DNA from: Caballeronia arvi
GTDB lineage: Bacteria; Pseudomonadota; Gammaproteobacteria; Burkholderiales; Burkholderiaceae
NCBI RefSeq assembly: GCF_001544695.2
Contig: NZ_FCOM02000018.1
Coordinates: forward strand, 78,458 to 142,457
Reading direction: 5' to 3'
Length of the DNA stretch: 64,000 bases
Shown: piece after piece, positions 44,593 through 53,116 of the stretch
Layout: each line of letters begins with the position of its first letter
Numbering within the stretch: position 1 is the stretch's first letter
Position numbers and translations under genes: made by a program
The notes under the pieces: model-generated
Database searches by the model: none
The model's input: the letters and a program-made list of their open reading frames with translations, nothing else
Told to the model about the DNA's origin: nothing

Positions 44593-45927
44593 ATGAGCGA
44601 TAACGAAGTCACCGAAGTGAACATCGAGAACGACGAACGCGCAGGGCTCGTTCCGCTCGCGGCGGCGTCGATCGTCGTCGGCGCCGTGACGGGCACGACG
44701 GGCGTGCTCTTTCGCTTCGCGCTCGAACGCGCCGATATCTGGCGCAACGCGTTCATCGCGTGGGGGCATGCTGGGCACGATGCGGCCATCGTGCTTGTGG
44801 TGCTCGCGGCGTCGGGCGCCGCCGCGCTCGCTGCGTGGCTCGTCGCACGCTTCGCGCCGATGGCGAGCGGCAGCGGCATTCCGCATGTCGAAGCGGTGCT
44901 GCATGGCAGATTGCCGCCCGCGCCGCTCATCCTCATTCCGATCAAGTTCGTGGGCGGCGTGCTCGCCATCGGCGCGGGGCTCGCGCTCGGCCGCGAAGGC
45001 CCGACGGTGCAGATGGGCGCATCGATCGCGCATGGGCTCGGCACGTTCTTCAGACGCAATGTCGTCGATTGCCGCGTGCTGCTCGCGGCGGGCGCGGGCG
45101 CGGGGCTTGCGACTGCTTTCAACGCGCCGATCGCGGGCGCTGTGTTCGTGCTCGAAGAACTCATGCGCCGTTTCGATACGCGCACAGCGGTTGCGGCGCT
45201 CGGCGCATCGGCGGGCGCGATCGCGATGGCGCGGCTCCTGCACGGCGATCTGCCCGACTTCCACCTGCCCGCGCAGCCGTTTCCCAGCTTCGCGATGACC
45301 GGCGCGCATCTGCTGCTCGGCGCGCTGCTGGGCCTGCTCGGCGCGCTCTATAGCCGCCTGATCGTCTGGACGCTTGATACCGCCGATGCGCTCGCGCCTC
45401 CCAGCTCGGTCAGGCATGCAACGATTCGCGCGGCCGTGGTCGGCGTGGGGATCGGCCTGCTCGCATGGTTCGCGCCGCAACTCGCCGGCGGCGGCGACGC
45501 GCTGACCGAACAAGCGCTGCTCGGCAGGGGCACGCTTCTGGGTGTGACGGCGATGTTCGCGTTGCGCTTCATCGTAGGCCCGCTATCGTATGCGGCGGGC
45601 ACGCCCGGCGGCATCTTCGCGCCGATGCTCGCGCTCGGCGCGCAAACGGGTCTCGTGTTCGGCCGCGTGTGTCTCGACTGGTTCCCCGGCATGGCGCCCG
45701 CCACCGGCGACACGGGCACGTTCGCGGTGGTCGGCATGGCGGCGTTCTTCGTCGCGGTGGTGCGCGCGCCGGTCACGGGCATCGTGCTCGTCACGGAGAT
45801 GACCGCGAGCTTCTCCTTGCTTCTGCCGATGCTCACTGCCTGCTTCACCGCGATGATCGTGCCGATGCTGCTGCGCGTGCCGCCGATCTACGACACGCTC
45901 GGCGAACGCGCGGCCAAACACCGCTAG
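44593..45927 (+). CDS. CLC-family Cl-/H+ antiporter
   Basis: This 444-residue, ~18-helix membrane protein is of the ClC type. The ion-pathway signatures are SGSGIPHVE (GSGIP), LALGREGPTVQMG (GREGP, with the gating Glu) and TPGGIFAPM (GxFxP). APIAGAVFVLEELMRRF holds the intracellular proton Glu typical of exchangers, so I call it an antiporter and not a channel. ATG at 44593 has GGAG 12 bases upstream, a long spacing; other in-frame starts upstream have none. It is probably used for acid resistance or chloride homeostasis. It is divergent from the PLD/VTT gene. Confidence 0.92.
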   Translation: MSDNEVTEVNIENDERAGLVPLAAASIVVGAVTGTTGVLFRFALERADIWRNAFIAWGHAGHDAAIVLVVLAASGAAALAAWLVARFAPMASGSGIPHVEAVLHGRLPPAPLILIPIKFVGGVLAIGAGLALGREGPTVQMGASIAHGLGTFFRRNVVDCRVLLAAGAGAGLATAFNAPIAGAVFVLEELMRRFDTRTAVAALGASAGAIAMARLLHGDLPDFHLPAQPFPSFAMTGAHLLLGALLGLLGALYSRLIVWTLDTADALAPPSSVRHATIRAAVVGVGIGLLAWFAPQLAGGGDALTEQALLGRGTLLGVTAMFALRFIVGPLSYAAGTPGGIFAPMLALGAQTGLVFGRVCLDWFPGMAPATGDTGTFAVVGMAAFFVAVVRAPVTGIVLVTEMTASFSLLLPMLTACFTAMIVPMLLRVPPIYDTLGERAAKHR

Positions 45928-45999
45928 CGTGTGCTCTGCATGCGCTGAGCCGTTGCGGTAGTCTCGTCGATGGACCGACTTCATCCACGAGGACAAGCA

Positions 46000-47028
46000 A
46001 TGGAATATCGACATCTCGGCGCTTCGGGCTTCAGGGTTCCCGTCCTGAGTTTCGGCACCGGCACCTTCGGCGGCAAGGGCGACTTCTTCAAGGCTTGGGG
46101 CGAGACCGACGTGAGCGAAGCGCGCAAGCTCGTCGACATTTGTCTCGATGCGGGCGTCACGATGTTCGACACCGCCGACGTCTATTCGCGCGGCACATCG
46201 GAATCGATACTCGGCGAAGCGCTCAAGGGACGTCGCGACAAAGTCATCGTCTCGACCAAGGCCACGTTCCGTTTCGATCAGAACGACCCGAACGCGGTCG
46301 GCTCATCGCGCTTTCATCTCATCCGGGCCGTGAACGCGGCGCTCGAACGCCTGCAGACGGATTACATCGACTTGTTCCAGCTACACGGCTTCGATGCGAA
46401 AACGCCCGTCGAAGAGACGCTTTCCACGCTCGACGATCTCGTGCGCGCGGGCAAGATCCGCTATACGGGCGTGTCGAATTTTTCGGGCTGGCATCTGCAG
46501 AAATCGCTCGACGTGGCCGACCGCTATGGTTATCCGCGCCATGTCGCAAATCAGACGTACTACTCGCTCATCGGCCGCGATTACGAATGGGAGCTGATGC
46601 CGCTCGGACTCGATCAGGGCGTCGGCGCGATCGTGTGGAGCCCGCTCGGCTGGGGGCGTCTCACGGGCAAGATCCGTCGCGGCGCGCCGCTGCCCGAGAC
46701 GAGCCGCCTGCATAAAACCGCCGACATGGGGCCGCCGGTGCCGGACGAGTATCTGTACCGCGTCGTGGATGCGCTCGATGCCATCGCGGAGGAAACCGGC
46801 AAGACGGTGCCGCAGATCGCGCTCAACTGGCTGCTGCAGCGTCCGACGGTTGCAACGGTCTTGATCGGCGCGCGAAACGAAGAGCAGCTTCGGCAAAACC
46901 TCGGTGCGGTCGGCTGGAATCTGACGCCCGAGCAGGTGAAGAAGCTCGACGAGGCGAGCACAGTGCGGCCGGCATATCCATACTGGCATCAGCAAGGTTT
47001 CGCCGAGCGGAATCCTTTCCCCGTCTGA
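46000..47028 (+). CDS. Aldo/keto reductase
   Basis: This 342-residue TIM-barrel NADPH-dependent oxidoreductase shows the catalytic tetrad in order: Asp in MFDTADVYSRG, with Tyr in the same motif, Lys in IVSTKATF, and His in LFQLHGFD. MEYRHLGASGFRVPVLSFGTGTFGG is a typical AKR opening, and GVSNFSGWHL and IVWSPLGWGRLTGK follow. GAGGACAAGCA precedes the start at 46000. A LysE exporter gene follows after 123 bases. The substrate is not evident. Confidence 0.93.
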   Translation: MEYRHLGASGFRVPVLSFGTGTFGGKGDFFKAWGETDVSEARKLVDICLDAGVTMFDTADVYSRGTSESILGEALKGRRDKVIVSTKATFRFDQNDPNAVGSSRFHLIRAVNAALERLQTDYIDLFQLHGFDAKTPVEETLSTLDDLVRAGKIRYTGVSNFSGWHLQKSLDVADRYGYPRHVANQTYYSLIGRDYEWELMPLGLDQGVGAIVWSPLGWGRLTGKIRRGAPLPETSRLHKTADMGPPVPDEYLYRVVDALDAIAEETGKTVPQIALNWLLQRPTVATVLIGARNEEQLRQNLGAVGWNLTPEQVKKLDEASTVRPAYPYWHQQGFAERNPFPV

Positions 47029-47058
47029 GGAACATGTCGGGAGATTTCTCCCGAGACC

Positions 47059-47143
47059 GTACCGGAAACCTTCCCACAATCTGTATCGGTACTGTACCGG
47101 ACCGCTCCCGTACACTTTGGCTCATCGAGTCCCTTTGTACCGG
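47059..47143 (+). promoter_or_regulatory. Three GTACCGG repeats and a palindrome upstream of the LysE exporter
   Basis: GTACCGG occurs at 47059-47065, 47094-47100 and 47137-47143. The middle copy is half of the palindrome CGGTAC-T-GTACCG (47087-47099). The cluster lies in the 123-base promoter gap before the exporter gene, and the last copy overlaps its ribosome-binding site. It looks like the operator array of a dimeric repressor or activator; which regulator is unknown, as none is encoded next to it. Confidence 0.5.
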
Positions 47144-47151
47144 AGCGCGCC

Positions 47152-47766
47152 ATGCCCATCGATCTTCTGAACGCCCTGCCCGCCGCCGCGCTCTTCGCGC
47201 TGGTGACGACGATCACGCCCGGCCCGAACAATACGATGCTGCTGGCCTCGGGTCTGAACTTCGGCCTGAAGCGCACGGTGCCGCACGTGCTCGGCATCAG
47301 CGTGGGCATGGCGATCCTGATGATCGCGGTGGGACTCGGGCTGGCGCAGGCCTTCGATCGCCTGCCGTGGCTGTATACCGCGCTGGAGGCGGCGAGCGTC
47401 GCGTATCTGCTTTATCTGGCGTGGAAGATCGGCACGTCGTCGTCGGTGCAGATGCGCGACGGCCAGGCGCGCCCGATGCGCTTTCACGAAGCGATCGCGT
47501 TCCAGTGGATCAATCCCAAAGCGTGGATGATGGTGCTCACCGCCGCGACGACCATTCATCTGCACGCGAGCCTCTCGCTGAATGCGGCGCTGATGGCGCT
47601 GGTGCTCGTCGTGATCGGATTGCCGTGCATCACGATGTGGGCGGCGTTCGGCATGTCGCTGCGGCGCTTTCTCGCGAACCCGCGCTGGCTGCGCGTCTTC
47701 AATATCACGATGGCCGCGCTGCTCGTGCTCTCGCTGTACCCGATCGTCGCCCATTTCTTTGCGTGA
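47152..47766 (+). CDS. LysE/RhtB-family amino-acid exporter
   Basis: This 204-residue, six-helix exporter of the LysE superfamily has the motif ALVTTITPGPNNTMLLASGLNFGLKRTVPHVLGI, with the conserved G-P-x-N-x2, and WINPKAWMM at the start of helix 4. It expels an amino acid or related small metabolite from the cytoplasm. CGGAGCGCGCC lies directly before the ATG, and that ribosome site is part of the last GTACCGG repeat, so regulation at both levels is possible. A hairpin at 47785-47808 follows. Confidence 0.92.
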   Translation: MPIDLLNALPAAALFALVTTITPGPNNTMLLASGLNFGLKRTVPHVLGISVGMAILMIAVGLGLAQAFDRLPWLYTALEAASVAYLLYLAWKIGTSSSVQMRDGQARPMRFHEAIAFQWINPKAWMMVLTAATTIHLHASLSLNAALMALVLVVIGLPCITMWAAFGMSLRRFLANPRWLRVFNITMAALLVLSLYPIVAHFFA

Positions 47767-47784
47767 TATGAGAATGGGGTAAAA

Positions 47785-47808
47785 GCGCGCTTTGGGCGAA
47801 AAGCGCGC
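47785..47808 (+). terminator. Hairpin after the LysE exporter, weak terminator
   Basis: GCGCGCTTT and AAAGCGCGC form a nine-base-pair stem with a six-base loop GGGCGA, 18 bases after the LysE stop. The following CCTCTTTG is only a weak U-tract, so this may be an inefficient terminator. Confidence 0.6.
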
Positions 47809-48067
47809 ACCCTCTTTGCCTCGACGCCCGACCGGTGCATACTGACCTTTCGCGCCGGCACGCAAAATCTGCCGTCCCGCTTGCAAGATTGGGACTGCGT
47901 TTCTTTCTCATCAACGATGTTCGTCCACCTTGCCGCCCGAACGGTCGCGTGATCCTTAAGCGATCCTTTAAGGCGGCGTTTTCAGCCCGGCGCGTACATG
48001 CCTTGCTAGTCCGTTGGTTCGCGCCGAATCGTCGGTGCGGCTTTGAAATCTGTCCAAGGAGTACGCC
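47809..48067. other. Intergenic region without recognised gene
   Basis: The gap between the LysE exporter and the small acidic protein gene has no open frame with convincing coding character. It must hold the promoter of the small gene, whose ribosome site AAGGAG is at its end. A near-repeat of GATCCTTAA/GATCCTTTAA occurs around 47951-47970. I saw no riboswitch or RNA gene. Confidence 0.5.
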
Positions 48068-48235
48068 ATGTCTGGAGCCAATCGCCCATCCGGTCCCGCC
48101 ACGCGCAAATCCCTCGACCTGGCTGATCAGATCGAACGCGATGAATTGGAGAACAACCTGCCGGATGCGCTCAGCAACGTCGACGACGATGACGACGACG
48201 ATGATTCCGACTCCGATCGCACACTAGGCCGTTAG
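48068..48235 (+). CDS. Small acidic protein with Asp run (55 residues)
   Basis: This 55-residue frame is preceded by a near-perfect AAGGAGTACGCC site and followed by a terminator, so it is a real small gene. The N-terminus is Arg/Pro/Ala-rich (MSGANRPSGPATRKSLD), the middle is LADQIERDELENNLPDAL, and the C-terminus has eight consecutive Asp followed by SDSD. No domain is recognised. The strong ribosome site and terminator suggest good expression. The acidic run could bind metal or a basic protein; that is inference. Similar short acidic hypotheticals occur in Burkholderia, as far as I can recall. Confidence 0.8.
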   Translation: MSGANRPSGPATRKSLDLADQIERDELENNLPDALSNVDDDDDDDDSDSDRTLGR

Positions 48236-48279
48236 CCTCGACAGCCGGGCCCGTCGCGCCGCTGGAGGCGCGATCCGCG

Positions 48280-48313
48280 ACGCCGCAATGCCCGATGGGT
48301 TTGCGGCGTTTTT
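48280..48313 (+). terminator. Rho-independent terminator after the small acidic protein gene
   Basis: ACGCCGCAA and TTGCGGCGT form a nine-base-pair stem with a 12-base loop, followed by TTTT. It starts 45 bases after the stop of the 55-residue protein and confirms that this gene is its own transcript unit. Confidence 0.85.
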
Positions 48314-48489
48314 GCATGCAGTGCGCGGCCGATGCGTTGGGCACGGCCGTTGCTTTAAGCGACATGCCGCGCGGCGCACAGGCCATAAGCGAGACGATGT
48401 ACGCGCGGTGAAAACCTGATGAGCGAAGCGGCGGCGGCATCAGTCCGCGTGCGAATCGATCGATCAACCGTTCCCCACGGGAGGGCTTC

Positions 48490-48651
48490 ATGCTTCGTTA
48501 CGCTGTCATCTTCTTCATCATCGCGATCATCGCGGCCGTCTTCGGCTTCGGCGGAATCGCAACGGGCGCGGCGGAAATCGCCAAGATTCTGTTCTTTATC
48601 TTTATCGTGATCTTTCTCGCGACGCTGCTGCTCGGGGTGTTCAGGCGATGA
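48490..48651 (+). CDS. DUF1328 (YtjA-like) small membrane protein
   Basis: This 53-residue protein is preceded by GGGAGGGCTTC and is made of two hydrophobic segments, MLRYAVIFFIIAIIAAVFGFG and AKILFFIFIVIFLATLLLG, joined by GIATGAAEI. This pattern defines the DUF1328/YtjA family of small inner-membrane proteins, which often respond to stress; the function is unknown. It ends VFRR and is followed by a terminator shared with the convergent wspR gene. Confidence 0.9.
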   Translation: MLRYAVIFFIIAIIAAVFGFGGIATGAAEIAKILFFIFIVIFLATLLLGVFRR

Positions 48652-48672
48652 GGGATTGGTTGATGTAAAAAC

Positions 48673-48705
48673 AAAACGCGCGGTTTCGAAGGCCGCGCGT
48701 TTTTG
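48673..48705. terminator. Bidirectional terminator between DUF1328 gene and wspR
   Basis: AAAACGCGCGG and CCGCGCGTTTT form an eleven-base-pair stem with a nine-base loop, and T runs on both strands. It lies between convergent genes and can terminate the small-gene transcript and the wsp transcript. Confidence 0.9.
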
Positions 48706-48712
48706 TATCGCT

Positions 48713-49831
48713 TCAAGTAATGATCACCCGATTCTTCCCATCCCTCTTCGCGCGATAAAGCGCGAGATCCGCCGCCTCGACGATCTGCTTCGACGCATCC
48801 TCGTGCATCGCCGTTTGCGTCGCGCCGCCGATGCTGATCGTCACGCGCCCGCTCGCCGAGCCGGTATGCGGCACGTTGAGCGATTCCACCGCGATGCGAA
48901 TCTTCTCGCCGAGCAGGCGCAACCCCGGCGCCGACGTCGAGAGCAGCACCACCGCGAACTCCTCGCCGCCGAAGCGCGCCGCAAGATCGGTGGGACTGGC
49001 GAGACTCGATTCGATCGTATGCGCGATGAGCTTCAGGACGTCATCGCCGGCGACGTGGCCATAGGTATCGTTGTACGACTTGAAGTTATCGACATCGATC
49101 ATCAGGAAGCCGATGGCCGCATGCTCGCGCACCGCACGGCGCCATTCCGCATTCAGGTAATCATCCAGACGACGACGGTTCGACAAACCCGTCAACCCGT
49201 CCGAGTGCGTCAGCCGCTGCAATTCCAGATTCGTTTCGAGCAGCTTCTGCTGCGACTGACGCAGCGCGCGATATGCCTCGTCGCGCTGCAACAGGTTCTG
49301 ATACGAACGCGAGTGATAGCGCACGCGCGCGACGAGCTCGATCGTATCGGGCAGCTTCACCAGATAATCGTTCGCGCCCGCAGCAAACGCCGCGCTCTTG
49401 ATGCGCGGCTCTTCCTTCGTCGAGAGCACGATGATCGGGATATCGCGCGTCGCCGGATGCTCGCGATACTGGCGCACGAGCGTCAGGCCATCGACGCCGG
49501 GCATCACGAGATCCTGCAGGATCACCGTGGGCCGGGTTTCCTGCGCGGTGCGCAGCGCCTCTTCAGGATTCGCGCAGTAATGCAGATCGACGTTCGGCTC
49601 GTCCGCGAGCGCGCGACGCAAAGCCTCCGCGATGATCGCCTGATCGTCCACGAGTAGGACCATCACCGGCAGCTCGGCGGCGGGCGGCGCGTTCAGCGCG
49701 GCCGCGAGCAGCTCGGACACGGCGCGCTCGTCCGCCATCGCACGCGTGCCCGCGCGCTCGATGCTCGCCGCGGCCGCTGCCGCCGCCCGTTTCGCGCGCT
49801 CGGCCAGCGGGTCGGGATGAGGAAATTCCAT
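48713..49831 (-). CDS. wspR: WspR, response-regulator diguanylate cyclase
   Basis: This 372-residue protein has a receiver domain (VLLVDDQAIIAEAL, phospho-Asp in ILQDLVMPGVDG) followed by a coiled segment and a GGDEF domain with the active GGEEF (ARFGGEEFAVVL). Phosphorylation by WspE makes it synthesise cyclic-di-GMP. The I-site that normally reads RxxD before GGEEF reads S-P-T-D, so the feedback-inhibition Arg is missing. The start at 49831 is preceded by AAGGACACGTTC; a longer frame adds 33 unlike residues. It is the last gene of the cluster, 34 bases after wspF. Confidence 0.95.
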   Translation of the reverse strand: MEFPHPDPLAERAKRAAAAAAASIERAGTRAMADERAVSELLAAALNAPPAAELPVMVLLVDDQAIIAEALRRALADEPNVDLHYCANPEEALRTAQETRPTVILQDLVMPGVDGLTLVRQYREHPATRDIPIIVLSTKEEPRIKSAAFAAGANDYLVKLPDTIELVARVRYHSRSYQNLLQRDEAYRALRQSQQKLLETNLELQRLTHSDGLTGLSNRRRLDDYLNAEWRRAVREHAAIGFLMIDVDNFKSYNDTYGHVAGDDVLKLIAHTIESSLASPTDLAARFGGEEFAVVLLSTSAPGLRLLGEKIRIAVESLNVPHTGSASGRVTISIGGATQTAMHEDASKQIVEAADLALYRAKRDGKNRVIIT

Positions 49832-49865
49832 GAACGTGTCCTTGATCGATGATGGTTCGATGATG

Positions 49866-50849
49866 TCAGTCGAATGCCCTGGCGATCGCATCGGCGATAC
49901 GCGGCAACGGCAGTATCGAGACGGCCGCATCGAGCGCGGCCGCGGCCTTCGGCATGCCGTAGACGGCGCTCGTCGCCTCGTCCTGCGCGATCGTGTGATA
50001 CCCCTTCGCGCGCATCGCCTTCAGGCCGATCGCGCCGTCGCGGCCCATGCCGGTCAGCAGCACGCCCAGCGCGCGTCCCATCCAGCGCTCGGTCACGCTC
50101 TGAAAGAACACGTCGACGGAAGGCCGGTAAGGCAATTGCTCGGGATGCGCGGTGTAGCCGAGGCGCGCGGCATCGGCGAAATGCAGATGATCGTTGGTCG
50201 CGGCGAGCAGCACGACGCCGGGCGCGGGCTTGTCGCCTTCGCGCGCGACGCGCACCGGCAGCGCCGATTGCGCATCGAGCCACTGCGCCATGCCCTCGGC
50301 GAACGCGCGGTCCACATGCTGCACGATGACGGTCGCCGCGGCGAAGTCCTTCGGCAACGCGCCGAGCACGGTTGCGAGCGCCGACGGTCCGCCCGCCGAT
50401 GCGCCGATCGCGACCAGACGCGCTGCGCTTTTGGGCGGAATCGACACGCCCGACGACGCAAGCCGCGCGCCGATCTGATCGATCTTCGCGATCAGCGCCG
50501 CCGCGCCGCGACGCGCATCGCTGCCCGCGAGCGCGGGTGTATCGACGGCGTCGAGCGCGCCCGCGCCCATCGCCTCATAGACGCGCCACGCGTTCGCGCC
50601 GACATCGACGGTCACGACGAGAATCGCGCACGGCGAGCGCGCCATGATGGTCCGCGACGCCTGCACGCCATCGACGTTCGGCATCACGAGATCCATCAGC
50701 ACGACATCGGGCGTCTGCGCCGCGCAGTAGTCGATGGCCTGCTGGCCGTCGTGCGCGATCCAAGCGATCTCAAAGTCGGGCCGCGCCGCGAGCGCGCGCC
50801 TCAGCGCTTCGACGGCCAAAGGCACATCGTTGACGATGCCGATCTTCAT
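49866..50849 (-). CDS. wspF: WspF, CheB-like methylesterase response regulator
   Basis: This 327-residue protein has an N-terminal receiver (KIGIVNDVPLAVEALRRAL; phospho-Asp in VVLMDLVMPNVDG) and a C-terminal CheB methylesterase with Ser (IGASAGGPSAL), His (VIVQHVDRAF) and Asp (TGMGRDGAIG). It removes methyl groups from the WspA receptor and so resets the pathway; in pseudomonads loss of WspF causes the wrinkly phenotype. The start overlaps the wspE stop by ATGA. Length and domain order are as in CheB. Confidence 0.95.
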   Translation of the reverse strand: MKIGIVNDVPLAVEALRRALAARPDFEIAWIAHDGQQAIDYCAAQTPDVVLMDLVMPNVDGVQASRTIMARSPCAILVVTVDVGANAWRVYEAMGAGALDAVDTPALAGSDARRGAAALIAKIDQIGARLASSGVSIPPKSAARLVAIGASAGGPSALATVLGALPKDFAAATVIVQHVDRAFAEGMAQWLDAQSALPVRVAREGDKPAPGVVLLAATNDHLHFADAARLGYTAHPEQLPYRPSVDVFFQSVTERWMGRALGVLLTGMGRDGAIGLKAMRAKGYHTIAQDEATSAVYGMPKAAAALDAAVSILPLPRIADAIARAFD

Positions 50850-53116
50850 GATCTTGCCTCGCCGATGAGATCGCGCACCGCGTCGATGAGCGCCTGATCG
50901 TGAAAGCTGCCTTTCGCGAGGTAATAGTCCGCGCCCGCATCGAGGCCGCGCTGACGGTCTTCCGCGCGATCCTTGTACGACACGATCATCACAGGCATTG
51001 CGCTCAAGTGCGCATCGCGCTTGATGAGCGTGACGAGCTCGATGCCATCGAGACGCGGCATGTCGATATCGGTGATGACGAGATCGAAATCCGCGCCGCG
51101 CACCGCGTTCCAGCCGTCCATGCCATCGACCGCGACGGACACGTCATAGCCGCGTGAGGCGAGCAGCTTGCGTTCGAGTTCGCGCACGGTCAGCGAGTCG
51201 TCGACGACGAGCACGCGCTTCGCGCTCACGACGCTCGCACGCGCCGCGCTCGCGCCCACGCGCCCGAGCTCGCCGCTGCCGACGAGCTTTTCGACGGAAC
51301 GCAGCCAGTCGTCGGGATCGGCGATGAGCAGCGGATCGCCGTTCTCCATCAGCGCGCCCGCCGCGATGTTGCGCACCTTGCCGAGCCGCTTGTCGAGCGG
51401 CTGCACGACGAGCATGCGCTCTCCGAGAAAGCGATCCACGACGACGCCGTAACTCGCCGCGCCCTGCCCGATGACGACGACATTGAGCGCATCGCTCGCC
51501 GCTTCGAATGCGGCCGTCTGCAGGATCTGATGCGCGGTGACGAGGCCGACGCGCTTGCCATCGAACGAGAAATGCTGCTGGCCTTCGAGCGTATCGATGG
51601 CGCTCGCGGGCAGCACGAGCGTGCGCGCGACATGCGCGAGCGGCAGGCCGTAAGGCTCGCCCGCCACCTCGACGATCAGGCTGCGGATCACCGACAGGGT
51701 CAGCGGCAGTTGCAAGGTGAAGCGCGTGCCGGCGTGCGCTTCCTGCGTCACGCGCACGCTGCCGCGCACCTGCCGCACGACGTCCTGGACCGCATCGAGG
51801 CCGACGCCGCGGCCCGATACATCGGTGACGGCATCGCGCATCGTGAAGCCCGGCAGGAAGAGGAATTCGAGCAGCTCGGCTTCGGTGAGACGTGCGGCGG
51901 TCTCTTCGTTCGCGAGATGCTTGCGCACGACCGCGCGGCGCAGACCTTCGAGATCGACGCCCGCGCCATCGTCGGACACGCTGATGAAGAGCGAGCCCGC
52001 GCTATGACGCGCTTCGAGCGTGATCGTGCCGGTTTCGGGCTTGCCCAGCGCGCGGCGCAGCGACGGCTCCTCGATGCCGTGATCGACCGCGTTGCGCAAC
52101 AGATGACCGAGCGGCGCGTCGAGCAGATCGAGAATGTCGCGGTCCACTTGCGTCGTCTCGCCCGCGATGACGAGGCGGATATCCTTGCCGAGCCCACGCG
52201 CGACATCGCGCACCATGCGCGCGAAGCCGCCGGTCGCATCGACGAAAGGACGCATGCGGCATGCGAGCGCTTCGTCGTAGATCTGCTGCGCGAGATGCGT
52301 CGAACGACGATCGAAGTTTTCCAACTCCGCGAGCCGCTCGCTCAGTTGTCGATGCGCTTCCGCCGTGAGACGGCGCACTTCGTCGAGCGAGGCGTGAGCG
52401 CGCGCATCGAGTTGTGTGGCGTTCGCTTCGGTCAGCGTTTCATGCAGACGGTCGAGCGCGCGGCTCGCGTCGTGCTGGATGCGTTTCACACGCAGCATCG
52501 ATTGCGAAAATGGCTTCAGCCAGCGCGATTCGACCAGCGATTCGCCCGAATGACTCAGCAGGCGGTCGAGCGTGTCGGCACGCATGCGCAGCATGCGGGC
52601 GTCGTTTGTGCGTGACGGCGCTGCGGCTGGCTCGAGCGCTTCTTCTACCGGTGCCGCCAGCGTGAGTTCCTGCGAGAGATCGAGCGCTTCGAGCGCTACT
52701 TCGGGTACAACTTCCTTGCCTTCGAGACGCGCGTTGAGCGCTTCGACGAAGGTATCCACTTCGCGTTCGAGCGCCGTTTGTGCGTCGATGTCGCGCGCCT
52801 CGCCGATCTGCACGATCAGATCGACGCCGCGCAACAACATGTCGATATGCCCCGCATCGAGCACGACGCGCCCGTCCTGTGCCGCGACGAAGCAATCCTC
52901 CATCACATGCGCGAGCGTCACACCGACCGGCACGCCGACCACCCGCGCCGCGCCCTTCAGCGAATGCGCGGCGCGCATGCACGCTTCGAGCGTGACGGGA
53001 TCGCGCGGCGCCCGTTCGAGCGCGATGAGGCCATCGGAAAGAATCTGCGCCTGGCCACGCGCCTCTTCCTGAAAGAGCTCGAGCAGCGATGCGCGGCCGG
53101 GATCGATGCTCGTCAT
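50846..53116 (-). CDS. wspE: WspE, CheA-type hybrid histidine kinase
   Basis: This 756-residue kinase has an N-terminal HPt (phospho-His H51 in AAHSLKGAARVVG), a dimerisation/ATPase region (N-box HLLRNAVDHGIEE, VSDDGAGVD, GRGVGLDAVQD), a CheW-like domain, and a C-terminal receiver (VLVVDDSLTVREL; ITDIDMPRLDG). The receiver makes it a hybrid. It phosphorylates WspR and WspF in response to WspA. ATG 53116 overlaps the wspD stop (ATGA); the longer frame seen upstream is out of context. It sits fifth of seven genes, in the standard wsp order. Confidence 0.95.
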   Translation of the reverse strand: MTSIDPGRASLLELFQEEARGQAQILSDGLIALERAPRDPVTLEACMRAAHSLKGAARVVGVPVGVTLAHVMEDCFVAAQDGRVVLDAGHIDMLLRGVDLIVQIGEARDIDAQTALEREVDTFVEALNARLEGKEVVPEVALEALDLSQELTLAAPVEEALEPAAAPSRTNDARMLRMRADTLDRLLSHSGESLVESRWLKPFSQSMLRVKRIQHDASRALDRLHETLTEANATQLDARAHASLDEVRRLTAEAHRQLSERLAELENFDRRSTHLAQQIYDEALACRMRPFVDATGGFARMVRDVARGLGKDIRLVIAGETTQVDRDILDLLDAPLGHLLRNAVDHGIEEPSLRRALGKPETGTITLEARHSAGSLFISVSDDGAGVDLEGLRRAVVRKHLANEETAARLTEAELLEFLFLPGFTMRDAVTDVSGRGVGLDAVQDVVRQVRGSVRVTQEAHAGTRFTLQLPLTLSVIRSLIVEVAGEPYGLPLAHVARTLVLPASAIDTLEGQQHFSFDGKRVGLVTAHQILQTAAFEAASDALNVVVIGQGAASYGVVVDRFLGERMLVVQPLDKRLGKVRNIAAGALMENGDPLLIADPDDWLRSVEKLVGSGELGRVGASAARASVVSAKRVLVVDDSLTVRELERKLLASRGYDVSVAVDGMDGWNAVRGADFDLVITDIDMPRLDGIELVTLIKRDAHLSAMPVMIVSYKDRAEDRQRGLDAGADYYLAKGSFHDQALIDAVRDLIGEARS

